Below are positions 23,210 to 32,537 of a DNA stretch of 64,000 nucleotides, piece by piece. Within the stretch, counting starts at the first letter, position 1, and each line of letters starts with the position of its first letter. The stretch lies in the NCBI GenBank assembly GCA_017622795.1, contig JAGAQI010000047.1, positions 186,001-250,000 on the forward strand. The letters run 5' to 3'. The notes below the pieces were generated by a model. That model saw only the letters and a program-made list of their open reading frames with translations. It was not told where the DNA came from and did no database searches. Source of the DNA: Lachnospiraceae bacterium. GTDB lineage: Bacteria > Bacillota > Clostridia > Lachnospirales > Lachnospiraceae. A program made the position numbers and the translations under genes.

Positions 23210-24604
23210 TTATCCAAATAATTCCGGATGGTGCTTATTCAGCTTAATGCAATATATTGTTGCTGCCACCAACTGGATAATACCGATAATCGTGTTGGAT
23301 GCAAACATTGCCACACCGCAGGCGGAATAATCCATTTTCACCACATGCATCAAAAATAACAGCACCGGTACACGCAAGCCAAACAGGCGCACCATGGAGA
23401 ACACCATGGTTGCCCTGGTTTTACCGAAACCGTTAAACAATGCATTTGCTGTGTGGGAAAATCCGAGGAACGCAATGTCAAAGCACTCCCAGGAGAAAAT
23501 GCGGACAATCATCTCCTGATATTCTTTGCTGTTTGGCGCAAAGAACATTGCCACCTGCTCCTTCATGGTAAACATAATAATCGTGCCGATAACGCTGACT
23601 AAAGTAACATAGGTCAAATTCACCTTGAAAAACTGACGTACTCTGGCACCGTTTTTATTTCCGTAATTCTGGCTGACAATGGTAGCACCGCAGTCTGCCG
23701 TTGTATTCGTGATGTTAGTAAACAAGCCTGCCATCGTATTGGAAATACCGAGAGCACCGACACACATCTTGCCGTACTGCACCGTAGCTGCAGAGTTTAC
23801 ATATACCTTACCGAAGTTAAACAGGAAGTTTCCGATAAAAACCGGCACCGCCAGTTTCACAATGCTTCCCACTTCATTTTTGTTAAAGTTCCAGTCGCGG
23901 ATGCGGATACGTAAAATATTGCTTGGGCGGAAGCACAAAACCAGGCCGCAGGAAAACAGGAACAGCTGGGCAATCAGAGTAGAAACCGCCAGCCAGGTAT
24001 TGGTTACATTTTCAAACGGACCGTACACAAATAATGTGGTAAGGCTGACCTTTATAAAAATAACACCAAGGTTCAACAGAAGCAGCTGCTTTGTGTTACC
24101 CTTTGCTTTTTCCATGGAAATCATGGCGCTGTTCATTGTGGTAATGACCAGTGTCATAATCTGCACATTGTAATATCCGATGGAATTTTCAATAATGGTC
24201 GGGTCGGTGTTAAAAAGCTGTAGGAATGGCACACCGGCAGGGATTAGTACAAGGGTTACAAGGGCAACTACCATTGCCATGGAGAATAAGGTGTTTGCAT
24301 ACAATCTGGCACTGGTAAGCTCTTTTGCTCCATAGCGTCTTGCAACCATAATACCTCCACCGGTGGCCAGGGCACCTCCAATTGTGGATATCATATTTTT
24401 AATCTGGTCCAGCACTACAATATCGGCTGCATCACCGATGCCTGCGGACTGTACCAGCATCATGTCATAAATACCGTAAAAATAATTGCACAGGTTATAA
24501 AAAACCATCGGAAGGGCGATACTCAAAACCACCTTCCACATGTTACCGTTTAATAAATATTCCCGGCGTTTTAACTGTTTTTCTTCTAATGCGGCTGCTT
24601 TCAT
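23210..24604 (-). CDS. MATE family multidrug/Na+ efflux transporter
   Basis: 464 residues with about twelve hydrophobic segments. The MATE landmarks are SIALPMVFYNLCNYFYGIYD, ALATGGGIMVARRYGAKE, a second-half KLAVPVFIGNFLFNFGKV, and NTTADCGATIVSQNYGNKN. Integral to the cytoplasmic membrane; exports cationic drugs or metabolites by Na+ or H+ exchange. It is divergent from an AraC-type regulator 140 bases away, which probably controls it. No downstream partner in its operon. Confidence 0.93.
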   Translation of the reverse strand: MKAAALEEKQLKRREYLLNGNMWKVVLSIALPMVFYNLCNYFYGIYDMMLVQSAGIGDAADIVVLDQIKNMISTIGGALATGGGIMVARRYGAKELTSARLYANTLFSMAMVVALVTLVLIPAGVPFLQLFNTDPTIIENSIGYYNVQIMTLVITTMNSAMISMEKAKGNTKQLLLLNLGVIFIKVSLTTLFVYGPFENVTNTWLAVSTLIAQLFLFSCGLVLCFRPSNILRIRIRDWNFNKNEVGSIVKLAVPVFIGNFLFNFGKVYVNSAATVQYGKMCVGALGISNTMAGLFTNITNTTADCGATIVSQNYGNKNGARVRQFFKVNLTYVTLVSVIGTIIMFTMKEQVAMFFAPNSKEYQEMIVRIFSWECFDIAFLGFSHTANALFNGFGKTRATMVFSMVRLFGLRVPVLLFLMHVVKMDYSACGVAMFASNTIIGIIQLVAATIYCIKLNKHHPELFG

Positions 24605-24637
24605 TTCATACTCTCCTTTTCACAGGCTAATCATAGC

Positions 24638-24671
24638 ACAAGTTTTCTCGTTATTCCACAACAAAACTTGT
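24638..24671. promoter_or_regulatory. inverted repeat between MATE and AraC genes
   Basis: ACAAGTTTT (24638-24646) and AAAACTTGT (24663-24671) are perfect inverted 9-mers, with centres 25 bases apart. They lie in the shared intergenic region of two divergent genes, a natural operator position for the AraC-type regulator. Confidence 0.5.
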
Positions 24672-24697
24672 CATTATTGATTTATTTTCTACATTTC

Positions 24698-24726
24698 TTG
24701 CGTTTTTCCGCAGTTTGCAGTATACT
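24698..24726 (+). promoter_or_regulatory. promoter of the AraC-type regulator
   Basis: TTGCGT (24698-24703), 17 bases, TATACT (24721-24726), about 20 bases before the start codon, leaving a very short leader with AGGAGGTGG. Confidence 0.6.
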
Positions 24727-24746
24727 GTTTTCAGGAGGTGGAACTA

Positions 24747-25631
24747 ATGAAGAATCCTTTGCCGGAAGGCTATCATAAAAATTCCCCCGGTAATTTTGAG
24801 CAGGTACCGGATGCCCACTTTTCTATCAAACGGGTGAATAATCAAAATCCCACCCGGGACTTTTTGCATCATTATCATGACTGTTATGAGTTATATTATT
24901 TATACTCCGGTGAGCGGTATTACTTTATTCAGGACAAAACCTACCACGTCACCCGGGGCTCCATGGTGCTGATTCCTCCCAACGAAATCCACCGTACCGG
25001 AAACTTAGGGAACTTTGGCTACGACCGCATGCTGATTCATTTCAGCAAAGAACTTTTCGAAGATATCCTTTCCCTGGATGTTTCCATGAATCCCTATCAG
25101 ACCCTGGAAGAGGAAGTACATTTGATTCCCTTAACTCCCCAGGAGCAAAATTTTGTGGAAACCCTGCTGCATCTTATGGAGCAGGAATACCGGAGCAATC
25201 ATCAAAAAGAAAACACCTATATCAAGTTGACCCTGTTACAGCTTTTACTGTTTTTAAATCGGTGTAAGCCGGCCGGTCAGGACGCCGCCCTGGCAGAAAT
25301 AAATAACACCCAGAAAGTCATGTTTGAAATTCTGGGGTATATCAATAATAACTATTCTGAAGACCTGACGTTGGAAACCATATCGGAAAAATTCTTTTTA
25401 AGTACTTATTATTTTTCCCGTACCTTCCGGGAGGTTACCGGCTTTCATTTTACGGAGTATGTCAATAATGTCCGCATAAAGGAAGCCAAAAAGCTGCTGT
25501 TGAATTCTTCCCTTTCTGTGAATGAAATTTCCGGCTCCGTGGGCTTTCACAGCAGTACCCATTTTGGCCGGGTATTCCGGCAAATTGAAGGATGTTCCCC
25601 GTCTGCCTATAAAAAGAAAGAGCTGCCATAG
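24747..25631 (+). CDS. AraC family transcriptional regulator with cupin sensor
   Basis: 294 residues from ATG 24747 (AGGAGGTGG upstream; an in-frame GTG at 24738 is part of that ribosome site). The N-terminal cupin-type ligand domain has HHYHDCYELYYLYSGERYYF and MVLIPPNEIHR. The C-terminus has two helix-turn-helix motifs: LTLETISEKFFLSTYYFSRT and SVNEISGSVGFHSSTHFGRV. Probably senses a small sugar or metabolite and activates the divergent MATE gene or itself. Confidence 0.92.
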   Translation: MKNPLPEGYHKNSPGNFEQVPDAHFSIKRVNNQNPTRDFLHHYHDCYELYYLYSGERYYFIQDKTYHVTRGSMVLIPPNEIHRTGNLGNFGYDRMLIHFSKELFEDILSLDVSMNPYQTLEEEVHLIPLTPQEQNFVETLLHLMEQEYRSNHQKENTYIKLTLLQLLLFLNRCKPAGQDAALAEINNTQKVMFEILGYINNNYSEDLTLETISEKFFLSTYYFSRTFREVTGFHFTEYVNNVRIKEAKKLLLNSSLSVNEISGSVGFHSSTHFGRVFRQIEGCSPSAYKKKELP

Positions 25632-25652
25632 CATATGCCATGGCAGCTTTTA
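25621..25652 (+). terminator. intrinsic terminator overlapping the AraC stop codon
   Basis: AGCTGCCA (25621-25628) pairs with TGGCAGCT (25641-25648), followed by TTTATATTTTTA. The stop codon TAG lies in the loop. May also end the converging antiporter gene. Confidence 0.75.
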
Positions 25653-25657
25653 TATTT

Positions 25658-26965
25658 TTACTTATTCTCTTCTTTTGCTTTTTGGGCCTCTGCAAGTAAG
25701 TGGTGACGACGATGCTTCACATGGTCAGGCATTGGCTGGATTTCTCCGGCTGCGGTAAGAGCCATCTTGGTCATCATCGGTCCGAATAATTCATAAACCA
25801 GAACCGCAAATAAAGTGATGTTACGGATTAAAGTACCCTGTGCACCTAACTGCATTGCGGTTGCACACATACCAAGGGCAACACCGGCCTGCGGAAACAG
25901 GGTAACACCGAGATACTTACAAATCTGTGGTGCACACTTGGTAGCCTTTGCACTAACAAACGCACCAAAGTACTTACCGAGACAACGGAATACAATATAT
26001 ACCACACCGATTCCCACAATCGCAATATCGGCAAACACGCCAAGTTCCAGCTCCGCACCGCTGATAACGAAGAACAGTGCCAAAAGCGGAGAAGTCCACT
26101 TGTCGGAACGGGTCATCATTTCTTCAGACAACGGACAAATGTTGCAGAATACGGTTCCCAACATCATACATACCAACAAGGAAGAAAATCCCACATGGAT
26201 TGGTCCTACATGGAAGCTGATGCTGGACAATGCAACGGTTAAAATAACAAAAGCAATGGTCATATTCAGACGGTTTGTGTTGGAGTTGAACAGCTTTTCC
26301 AGCTGGGTTAAAAACCAGCCCATTAACGCACCAAGTGCCAGGGAACAGATAATTTCTACCAGCGGGTTAACAATAATGGATACTAAATCCACCTGGCCGC
26401 TGACTAACGTCTTTGCAATACCGAAGGATACCGCAAATACAATTAAGCCTACCGCATCGTCCAATGCTACGATTGGGAGTAACAGCTTGGTTAAAGGACC
26501 CTTTGCCTTAAACTGTCTTACTACCATGAGGGTTGCCGCCGGAGCAGTTGCTGTAGCGATAGCACCTAAGGTAAGAAGCTGCGGCAGGGATAATTTATCC
26601 GGCATCATAAAATGTACTGCCAATAATGCCAGATCTACAAACATGGTTGCCACCAGTGCCTGGAAGATACCGATAACAAATGCCTGCTTACCGATTTTCT
26701 TTAAGTCATCCAAACGGAATTCACTACCGATGGAAAACGCAATGAAGCCCAGTGCTACCTGACCGATAACTGCCAGGGAACCAACTTCATCCATGTTGGC
26801 AAATCCGACACCGTTAGCCAGACGCAGACCGCCTAAGCAGTACGGTCCGATAAGTACACCGGCAATAAGGTATGCGGTTACAGACGGTAATTTTAATGGT
26901 TTAAATGCGCGGGTCATAAGAAGACCTGCTAATAATGCAAAAGATACAGATAATAATACGTTCAT
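25658..26965 (-). CDS. cation:proton antiporter, CPA2 (Kef/NapA) family
   Basis: About 435 residues from ATG 26965, which has AGAAGGA upstream; the in-frame TTG at 26986 is weaker. About twelve membrane segments. Family motifs are LPSVTAYLIAGVLIGP, ALGFIAFSIGSEF, ATATAPAATLMVVRQF (discontinuous helix region) and LLPIVALDDAVGLIVF with the paired-Asp ion site. No RCK/TrkA-N nucleotide domain at the C-terminus, so it is the bare transport domain. It exchanges Na+ or K+ for H+. Monocistronic. Confidence 0.92.
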   Translation of the reverse strand: MNVLLSVSFALLAGLLMTRAFKPLKLPSVTAYLIAGVLIGPYCLGGLRLANGVGFANMDEVGSLAVIGQVALGFIAFSIGSEFRLDDLKKIGKQAFVIGIFQALVATMFVDLALLAVHFMMPDKLSLPQLLTLGAIATATAPAATLMVVRQFKAKGPLTKLLLPIVALDDAVGLIVFAVSFGIAKTLVSGQVDLVSIIVNPLVEIICSLALGALMGWFLTQLEKLFNSNTNRLNMTIAFVILTVALSSISFHVGPIHVGFSSLLVCMMLGTVFCNICPLSEEMMTRSDKWTSPLLALFFVISGAELELGVFADIAIVGIGVVYIVFRCLGKYFGAFVSAKATKCAPQICKYLGVTLFPQAGVALGMCATAMQLGAQGTLIRNITLFAVLVYELFGPMMTKMALTAAGEIQPMPDHVKHRRHHLLAEAQKAKEENK

Positions 26966-27129
26966 AGTTGTTTCCTTCTCTTCCAAAAATTTTATAAATA
27001 ATTTATATTTATTCCGCAGACTATCATACGCCTGTTATATTTTTTATTCAAGAGGAAAAGTGCACAAGAATTTTTGTTTTTTATTATGTTTTATGGGCAT
27101 TTTTAAAATATATGACAAATTCCGGAAAA

Positions 27130-27163
27130 ATAAAAAATCCCGGCGGTTTCCCACCGGGATTTC
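27130..27163 (-). terminator. intrinsic terminator of the beta-helix protein gene
   Basis: AAATCCCGGCGG pairs with CCACCGGGATTT (one C-A mismatch) around TTTC. On the minus strand it is followed by TTTATTTTTCC. It lies about 20 bases beyond the stop at 27184. Confidence 0.85.
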
Positions 27164-27183
27164 ATTACCCTTTACATTACATT

Positions 27184-30036
27184 TTATCTTCGTCTTCTTC
27201 TGCGGCTTGGAGGAGTTACTGCACAGTAAATTCCTGCAATGATTGCCAAAACCACAATTCCTATCAAAGAGAATATCATATACTTAATGAATACCGGCAT
27301 TCCGGTTACTACCTGTCTGTCCCCGCCGTCTGTGCTGATTACATCGCCGTCTTCCGGAACTTTTGTTTCCTCAGGAGCTTCGGTTGGCGCCTCCGTTGGA
27401 TTCGCCGTCGATTCCTCCGGCAGCTCATTTTTCTCCGGAATTAACGACGGTTCCGGCGTAGGGTCTGCCACAGCTTCTGCCTTTTCCCACACAACGTCCA
27501 GCTGTGTCAGCAAGGTAGCATTGGCTCCTGCGGTTCCGGTATGGGTAACGCCCACACCGCCAAAGCTGTTTGCCTCAATTTCCGCAGATAAATCCACTAC
27601 ATGGGCAAGACCTGCTGCCGCCTGTTCGTCGTTCTGCTTCTTTGTGGTTTCCACATGGGCGGACAAGGTCGTACCCTCTACCTTTAAGGTAATGGTACAC
27701 AGAGTATTGTAGCAGGATGCGGAAACGGGCTCTGTCATTGCTTCCGTCATACCGTTGCTATACTTTATCAGCTTGAAATCTACGGCATTGGAGTACTTGC
27801 CGGTACGCTCGATACGCAGGGCGTAGCCGTTCAGCGTTTCCGTATCCATCTTGATTAATACATCCATGTACTGGGCAGTGGCACTGCCAAAGCCCTGTCC
27901 TGCGGATTTGCACGGTGCAACCTGCAGCGTAACCGTCATATTGCCGTAGTTTCCTTCTACCGGGGTATATAGAATTCTGGAGCCGCGGACAGTCTGGGTA
28001 AGGCCGTATACATTCTTTGCTCCGCCTTCTCCCACAGCGTATGCCCAGGCTTCCCCTGACTTTGCTTTCCAGTCGTATTCCGCGGTATCTAATGGTTTGA
28101 AGCCTTCCACCGTCCAGAAGCCCGGCTTTACCCGGTTCTGCACCTCCGTCGGGAAGTTCTGAAAATTCGTGCTGATTCCGGTTTGCAGAACATCTTCTGC
28201 CGTAACCACACGGTCCGTTGTGACAGAACCCTTGGTTCCCGGTTGGGAATTAAGCACCTTCGGTGTTACTTCCGCCATAATATAATAACCCACATCTCCC
28301 GGTGTCAGGATGTAGCTGTATTCCGGCATATCCATGCGGGAGGTTGCTACCTTCACCTTTTCTAAGCCGTCGGCGCTGACGCGGTACCAGTCAATAACGG
28401 AAATGTCCTGACCGTCGTTATTCAGTTCATAGGTCACCGTAACACCGGAAGCTCCGATGCTGACGGACGGCTCTTTCGTAAAGCCCGGCGCTCCCACCAC
28501 ATCCGGCGTAATGGTAAAATACGTGCTTGCCGCATAGCCCATGGAGCTCTTCACATAAACTCTGCCGCTGATATTGGTATCTTCACTTTTCAGCACCGTA
28601 AAATTGCAGGTGCCGTCTGCGTTTGGGGTAATGGAAATGTAATCTTTTAAAGCATCCTCTACCCACCATTCCACGGTGTCGGAGGTGATGCCGCCTGCTA
28701 CATTTCTAAAGTTCCGGAGCATCACACGGATGGTACCGGTGTCGCCCTTCTTTACGCTTTTTACGGATGGTGCCGTATTCATCAGGAACGGAAACAGGGT
28801 GTAGGTTGCATCGACTGCTTCCACTTCTGCTTTATTGTTTAACGGATCCCAGCCGTCATTTCCCTGTAACAGGTTATAGGTATTGTAAATGGTGTTTTCT
28901 CCGTCTGTCAGCATAAAAGCTTTGGCTGCTTCCGTACCGGTAACATCCATGGTGTTGGCAGAACCGTTTGCAATCACATAAGGTTCTCCGTTTACCGTCA
29001 CGTTGCACTGGATACATTTTAAATCCGCTGCCGGTTCCGGTGTCCACTCCACCCGGAATCCCGGATAATCACTGATAAAGTTACAGTCTACCAAGGTTAC
29101 GGTTCCGCCGGCCTTGGTTAAATACTGGGCGCCGTCCACATCGGAGGTAATCTCACAATCTAAAAATACCGCACCGGTGCCGCTGGTGTTATAAAACGGT
29201 TTAGAGCTGGTGAAACGCACCGTACAGTCCAAGAAAACCGCAGTTCCCGGAAGTGCATCATCTCCGCATTCAATATGGCAGTCCACAAACAACGCTCTGG
29301 CGCTGCCCACAAACGGGCAAGCGTTTAAACGGCTTAAAAAGTTACAATTTTTCGCAATAACTTTATCGCCGTTGGTGATAACCAGCTGGGACTGGGTAAT
29401 GGTCTCCGTCCGCTTCTCACGGGACAATTCCGGCAAAAGAGGATATTCCAAATCCACGTTACAGTAGTTACCCATGGTAAGGTTTTCCGTATGGGTTCCT
29501 CTGCCGTCAATATAAAACATGGTATAGTTACCCTTGGCTCCCTGGGTTTGTCCGCGGTTTACCGCAAGTACTACATTGTACGGATTTTTCGTCAGGCCAA
29601 TCAGATGCAGATTATCGCAATCAATTATCATGCCGTACGGCGTATCTCCGCCGGAAGCAACCCGGATTTCTTCATCGTCCGGGTCATCAATCCAATAAAC
29701 ATATGGTGCAAGATACACCCGCATTGGTTCCTCTTCCGTTCCGTCCACAAAAGCCTTTGCCGCATCTGCAAAATTATTATATACAAACTCGTAGCGGTCT
29801 GCCTGGGCATCACTTAACGAACCGTCCACATAAATGGCCTTTTCGCCCAAAACAATGGTTTCTCCACCATATACAACGGAGTCTCCGCAAAACTCTACCG
29901 GGTCGGTCGCATCCAATGCCACATATCCTTCCACGCTGTCTGCGGATGCCGTCACCGCTGGTTTTCCAAACAAACTAAAAATGCCCATGGCCGTCACCCC
30001 CATTATTCCTACTATCAATTTTTTCGTTCTTCTCAC
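27184..30036 (-). CDS. large surface protein with pectin-lyase-like beta-helix and C-terminal membrane anchor
   Basis: 950 residues; GTG start at 30036 with AAGGAG 8 bases upstream. A signal peptide (about 1-32) ends near TASADS. Residues about 60-400 form a right-handed beta-helix, with repeated short strands such as VIAKNCNFLSR, ALFVDCHIECGDDAL and AVFLDCTVRF, recalling pectinesterase (CE8) folds, although the usual catalytic Asp/Arg motif is not clear. Residues about 415-640 look like Ig-like or beta-sandwich modules, and 640-860 like a jelly-roll glycan-binding domain. A Pro/Glu/Thr stretch, one membrane segment (MIFSLIGIVVLAIIAGIYC) and PPSRRRRRR end the protein. Probably a cell-surface polysaccharide-active or binding protein; enzymatic activity uncertain. 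Confidence 0.75.
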   Translation of the reverse strand: MRRTKKLIVGIMGVTAMGIFSLFGKPAVTASADSVEGYVALDATDPVEFCGDSVVYGGETIVLGEKAIYVDGSLSDAQADRYEFVYNNFADAAKAFVDGTEEEPMRVYLAPYVYWIDDPDDEEIRVASGGDTPYGMIIDCDNLHLIGLTKNPYNVVLAVNRGQTQGAKGNYTMFYIDGRGTHTENLTMGNYCNVDLEYPLLPELSREKRTETITQSQLVITNGDKVIAKNCNFLSRLNACPFVGSARALFVDCHIECGDDALPGTAVFLDCTVRFTSSKPFYNTSGTGAVFLDCEITSDVDGAQYLTKAGGTVTLVDCNFISDYPGFRVEWTPEPAADLKCIQCNVTVNGEPYVIANGSANTMDVTGTEAAKAFMLTDGENTIYNTYNLLQGNDGWDPLNNKAEVEAVDATYTLFPFLMNTAPSVKSVKKGDTGTIRVMLRNFRNVAGGITSDTVEWWVEDALKDYISITPNADGTCNFTVLKSEDTNISGRVYVKSSMGYAASTYFTITPDVVGAPGFTKEPSVSIGASGVTVTYELNNDGQDISVIDWYRVSADGLEKVKVATSRMDMPEYSYILTPGDVGYYIMAEVTPKVLNSQPGTKGSVTTDRVVTAEDVLQTGISTNFQNFPTEVQNRVKPGFWTVEGFKPLDTAEYDWKAKSGEAWAYAVGEGGAKNVYGLTQTVRGSRILYTPVEGNYGNMTVTLQVAPCKSAGQGFGSATAQYMDVLIKMDTETLNGYALRIERTGKYSNAVDFKLIKYSNGMTEAMTEPVSASCYNTLCTITLKVEGTTLSAHVETTKKQNDEQAAAGLAHVVDLSAEIEANSFGGVGVTHTGTAGANATLLTQLDVVWEKAEAVADPTPEPSLIPEKNELPEESTANPTEAPTEAPEETKVPEDGDVISTDGGDRQVVTGMPVFIKYMIFSLIGIVVLAIIAGIYCAVTPPSRRRRRR

Positions 30037-30083
30037 CGTAAAATCTCCTTTCTCCCATCCGGTTGAAATCTCCTATACCGTTT

Positions 30084-30112
30084 ATTGTACAAAAAACCCG
30101 CTTCAGATTCAA
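30084..30112 (-). promoter_or_regulatory. promoter of the beta-helix protein gene
   Basis: Minus strand TTGAAT (30112-30107), 17 bases, TACAAT (30089-30084), about 50 bases before the GTG start. Confidence 0.6.
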
Positions 30113-30141
30113 TTGATTTTTCTTTTTTTTCCTCTCTTTCC

Positions 30142-30170
30142 TTGAGAAAAAGAAATTTCTATAGTATACT
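30142..30170 (+). promoter_or_regulatory. promoter of the first CotH gene
   Basis: TTGAGA (30142-30147), 17 bases, TATACT (30165-30170), giving a leader of about 70 bases. It is divergent from the beta-helix gene promoter, with about 30 bases between the two -35 boxes. Confidence 0.7.
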
Positions 30171-30249
30171 GTATGATAAGTTTCACGATACACTAAATAA
30201 AAACAAAATTCCTCATTATACTTTCACAAAACACAGAAAGGAAATCATC

Positions 30250-32334
30250 ATGAAAAAGCACACTACTTTTTTAATTTTGGGACTTCTTCTTATGTCCCTT
30301 GCCGGCTGTAACAAGTCCGCGGCAAGCCCGGATACCACACCGGAGCCAACCGTCAGCAGTTCCTTGGAGGATGGTATTGATACACCACAGGAGGCACTTC
30401 CTACGCCAACACCGGAAGGATATTATGTAGCCTTCAACCTGGACAGCGGGTTTTACGAAAAAAACCAAACCATCTCCCTTTCCTGTAATGCGGAGGGCGC
30501 GTTAATTTACTATACGCTGGACGGCAGCACGCCGGACAAAACCTCTACCCTGTACGAAAAGGAATTTACCGTATCCCGTAAGCTGTATACCCAGAATGTC
30601 CTGGCAGCCCAGACCGGAATCAGCGCAGGAAGCAACTATGTTCCGGATTATGCGGTAGATAAGTGCACCGTTATCCGTGCCATTGCCTATTTGCCGGACG
30701 GCACCACCACTCCGGTGGCACATGCTTCCTACTTCATCGGGCTGGACCGCGAAAAATACGGTGATGTTCCGGTTGTTTCCCTGATTACCGATTTTGAAAA
30801 TCTCTATGATTATGATACCGGCATTTACGTTCTTGGTAAAACCCACAAGGAATGGCTGGCAGAGGACCCTTCCCGTGCCTATATGGACGGCTGGCAGCAG
30901 GTTGGTAACTACTCCAACCGGGGCCGCGAATGGGAACGGCCGATTTCCGTGGAACTGATTACCGCCGACGGAACCGCCGGATTTAAGCAGAACATGGGCG
31001 TCCGCATTATGGGCGGCGCTTCCCGTAACCAGACCCAAAAGAGCCTGAAGCTTTACGCCAGGGAAGAATACGAAGCAAAGAACTTAAAATATCCGCTGAT
31101 TCCGGATAACTATGACAAGTCCGGCGAACTGATTTCCAAATACAAAACCTTCGTCCTCCGTGTGGGCGGTAACGATGCAGATTCCGCCAGAGTCCGTGAC
31201 CCGTTCCTTCAGGCACTGGTAAAGGATGCCCGGTTTGAAACCCAGCAGTCCACTCCATGTGTTGTTTTCTTAAACGGGGAATACTGGGGCATGTACACCA
31301 TCAACGAGGATTACACCGACAATCATTTTGAAAACAACTATGGTATCGATAATAAAAACATTGTGCTGATTAAGCGTGGCGAACTGGAAGAAGGCGAAGA
31401 AGATGACCTTTCCCTGTTCCGCGACATGTATCGTTTTATTACACAAAATGACATGTCCGATCCGGAGCTTTACAATGCAGCCTGTGAGCTGGTAGATATG
31501 GGCTCCTTTATTGACTATTTTGCATTTGAGCTCTATATCCACAACGAAGACAGCATCTTTGAAAACAACAACTGGCGCCTGTGGCGTGTCCGTAACTCAG
31601 ACGGCGCCACCGCATGGTCCGACGGCAAATGGCGGTTTGCCGCTTACGACAACGACTTTTCCACCGGTATTTACAGCGGTTCCGACAATGCCTCTTACGA
31701 TAATATTTCTCCTGTCATCGCCCCGTCCGGAGCAAAAGAGCGGGAAAACAATATCGAGCATTATGTACCGCTGGAACTGTTCCGCTCCCTGTTAAACAAT
31801 GAAGCATTCCGTAACGAACTGATTCTTGCCCTGTGCGACATGCGGAATATCTATTTCGAGCCGAAGCAGGCCACCCAGCTGTTAAACGAAATGACGGAAC
31901 CGTACCTGAAGCTGATGCCGGAAACCTTCCACCGCTTTGGTCCGGACTGGATTGCCAATCAACAGGATATCAGCCTGTACTATGAAAGCAAGGTCAACGA
32001 TTTACGAAATTATATTGCCAAACGCTACACTGCTATGCCGAATCTCATCAAAAATGCATTCGGCTTAGGCCCGATGAAAAAGCTGAATTTAGGTGTAAAC
32101 GATACCTCTATGGGTACCATTGAGCTTAACGGAAGAACCGTTGATTTGAGCTTCGCTTTCAGCGGCATGTACTTTGGCGAAACTACCATAACCTTAACGG
32201 CAGTTCCTGCCGACGGTTACAAGTTTGTACGTTGGGAGGTTACCAACGGAGAACTGGCAGATACCGCTTCCCAAACCGTACAATTTACTATGGAAGCCGG
32301 TAAAACCATCAACGCCGTTTTTGAAAAGAAATAA
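30250..32334 (+). CDS. CotH-kinase-family lipoprotein (first of a tandem pair)
   Basis: 694 residues from ATG 30250 (AGAAAGGAAA upstream). Lipoprotein signal with lipobox LAGC (Cys about 20). A Thr/Pro/Glu linker is followed by a chitobiase/hexosaminidase-C-like module (about 65-150, YYTLDGSTPDKTSTLYE). The CotH kinase-like domain (about 165-570) has RIMGGASRNQTQKSLKLYA, FVLRVGGNDADSARVRDPF, GEYWGMYTINEDY, VLIKRGELEEGEEDD and the metal-site motif AAYDNDFSTG (about 463-472). The C-terminal 70 residues resemble an InlB B-repeat (ADGYKFVRWEV). Predicted extracytoplasmic protein kinase or glycan-linked surface enzyme; substrate unknown. Confidence 0.9.
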   Translation: MKKHTTFLILGLLLMSLAGCNKSAASPDTTPEPTVSSSLEDGIDTPQEALPTPTPEGYYVAFNLDSGFYEKNQTISLSCNAEGALIYYTLDGSTPDKTSTLYEKEFTVSRKLYTQNVLAAQTGISAGSNYVPDYAVDKCTVIRAIAYLPDGTTTPVAHASYFIGLDREKYGDVPVVSLITDFENLYDYDTGIYVLGKTHKEWLAEDPSRAYMDGWQQVGNYSNRGREWERPISVELITADGTAGFKQNMGVRIMGGASRNQTQKSLKLYAREEYEAKNLKYPLIPDNYDKSGELISKYKTFVLRVGGNDADSARVRDPFLQALVKDARFETQQSTPCVVFLNGEYWGMYTINEDYTDNHFENNYGIDNKNIVLIKRGELEEGEEDDLSLFRDMYRFITQNDMSDPELYNAACELVDMGSFIDYFAFELYIHNEDSIFENNNWRLWRVRNSDGATAWSDGKWRFAAYDNDFSTGIYSGSDNASYDNISPVIAPSGAKERENNIEHYVPLELFRSLLNNEAFRNELILALCDMRNIYFEPKQATQLLNEMTEPYLKLMPETFHRFGPDWIANQQDISLYYESKVNDLRNYIAKRYTAMPNLIKNAFGLGPMKKLNLGVNDTSMGTIELNGRTVDLSFAFSGMYFGETTITLTAVPADGYKFVRWEVTNGELADTASQTVQFTMEAGKTINAVFEKK

Positions 32335-32340
32335 AATCTT

Positions 32341-32380
32341 AAAGAGACTGTGTATCAGAGCGATGCCCGGTCTCTTTTTT
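32341..32380 (+). terminator. intrinsic terminator of the first CotH gene
   Basis: AAAGAGAC (32341-32348) pairs with GTCTCTTT (32370-32377), ending in a run of T. Loop about 21 bases. Confidence 0.75.
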
Positions 32381-32434
32381 GTGCCATTTGTTGCGGAATT
32401 TCCCTTGAATATTGCTCACTTCACTGCCGCTTTA

Positions 32435-32463
32435 TTGTGAAAAAGCGATACCTGTTGTATACT
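32435..32463 (+). promoter_or_regulatory. promoter of the second CotH gene
   Basis: TTGTGA (32435-32440), 17 bases, TATACT (32458-32463). With the terminator just upstream, the second CotH gene is transcribed separately. Confidence 0.7.
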
Positions 32464-32537
32464 GGAGGCAGAAAAAAATTCGTATCAGACTCTAATATTT
32501 TAAAATTGGGTTTACAAAAAAAAGAAAGGACACTGCC

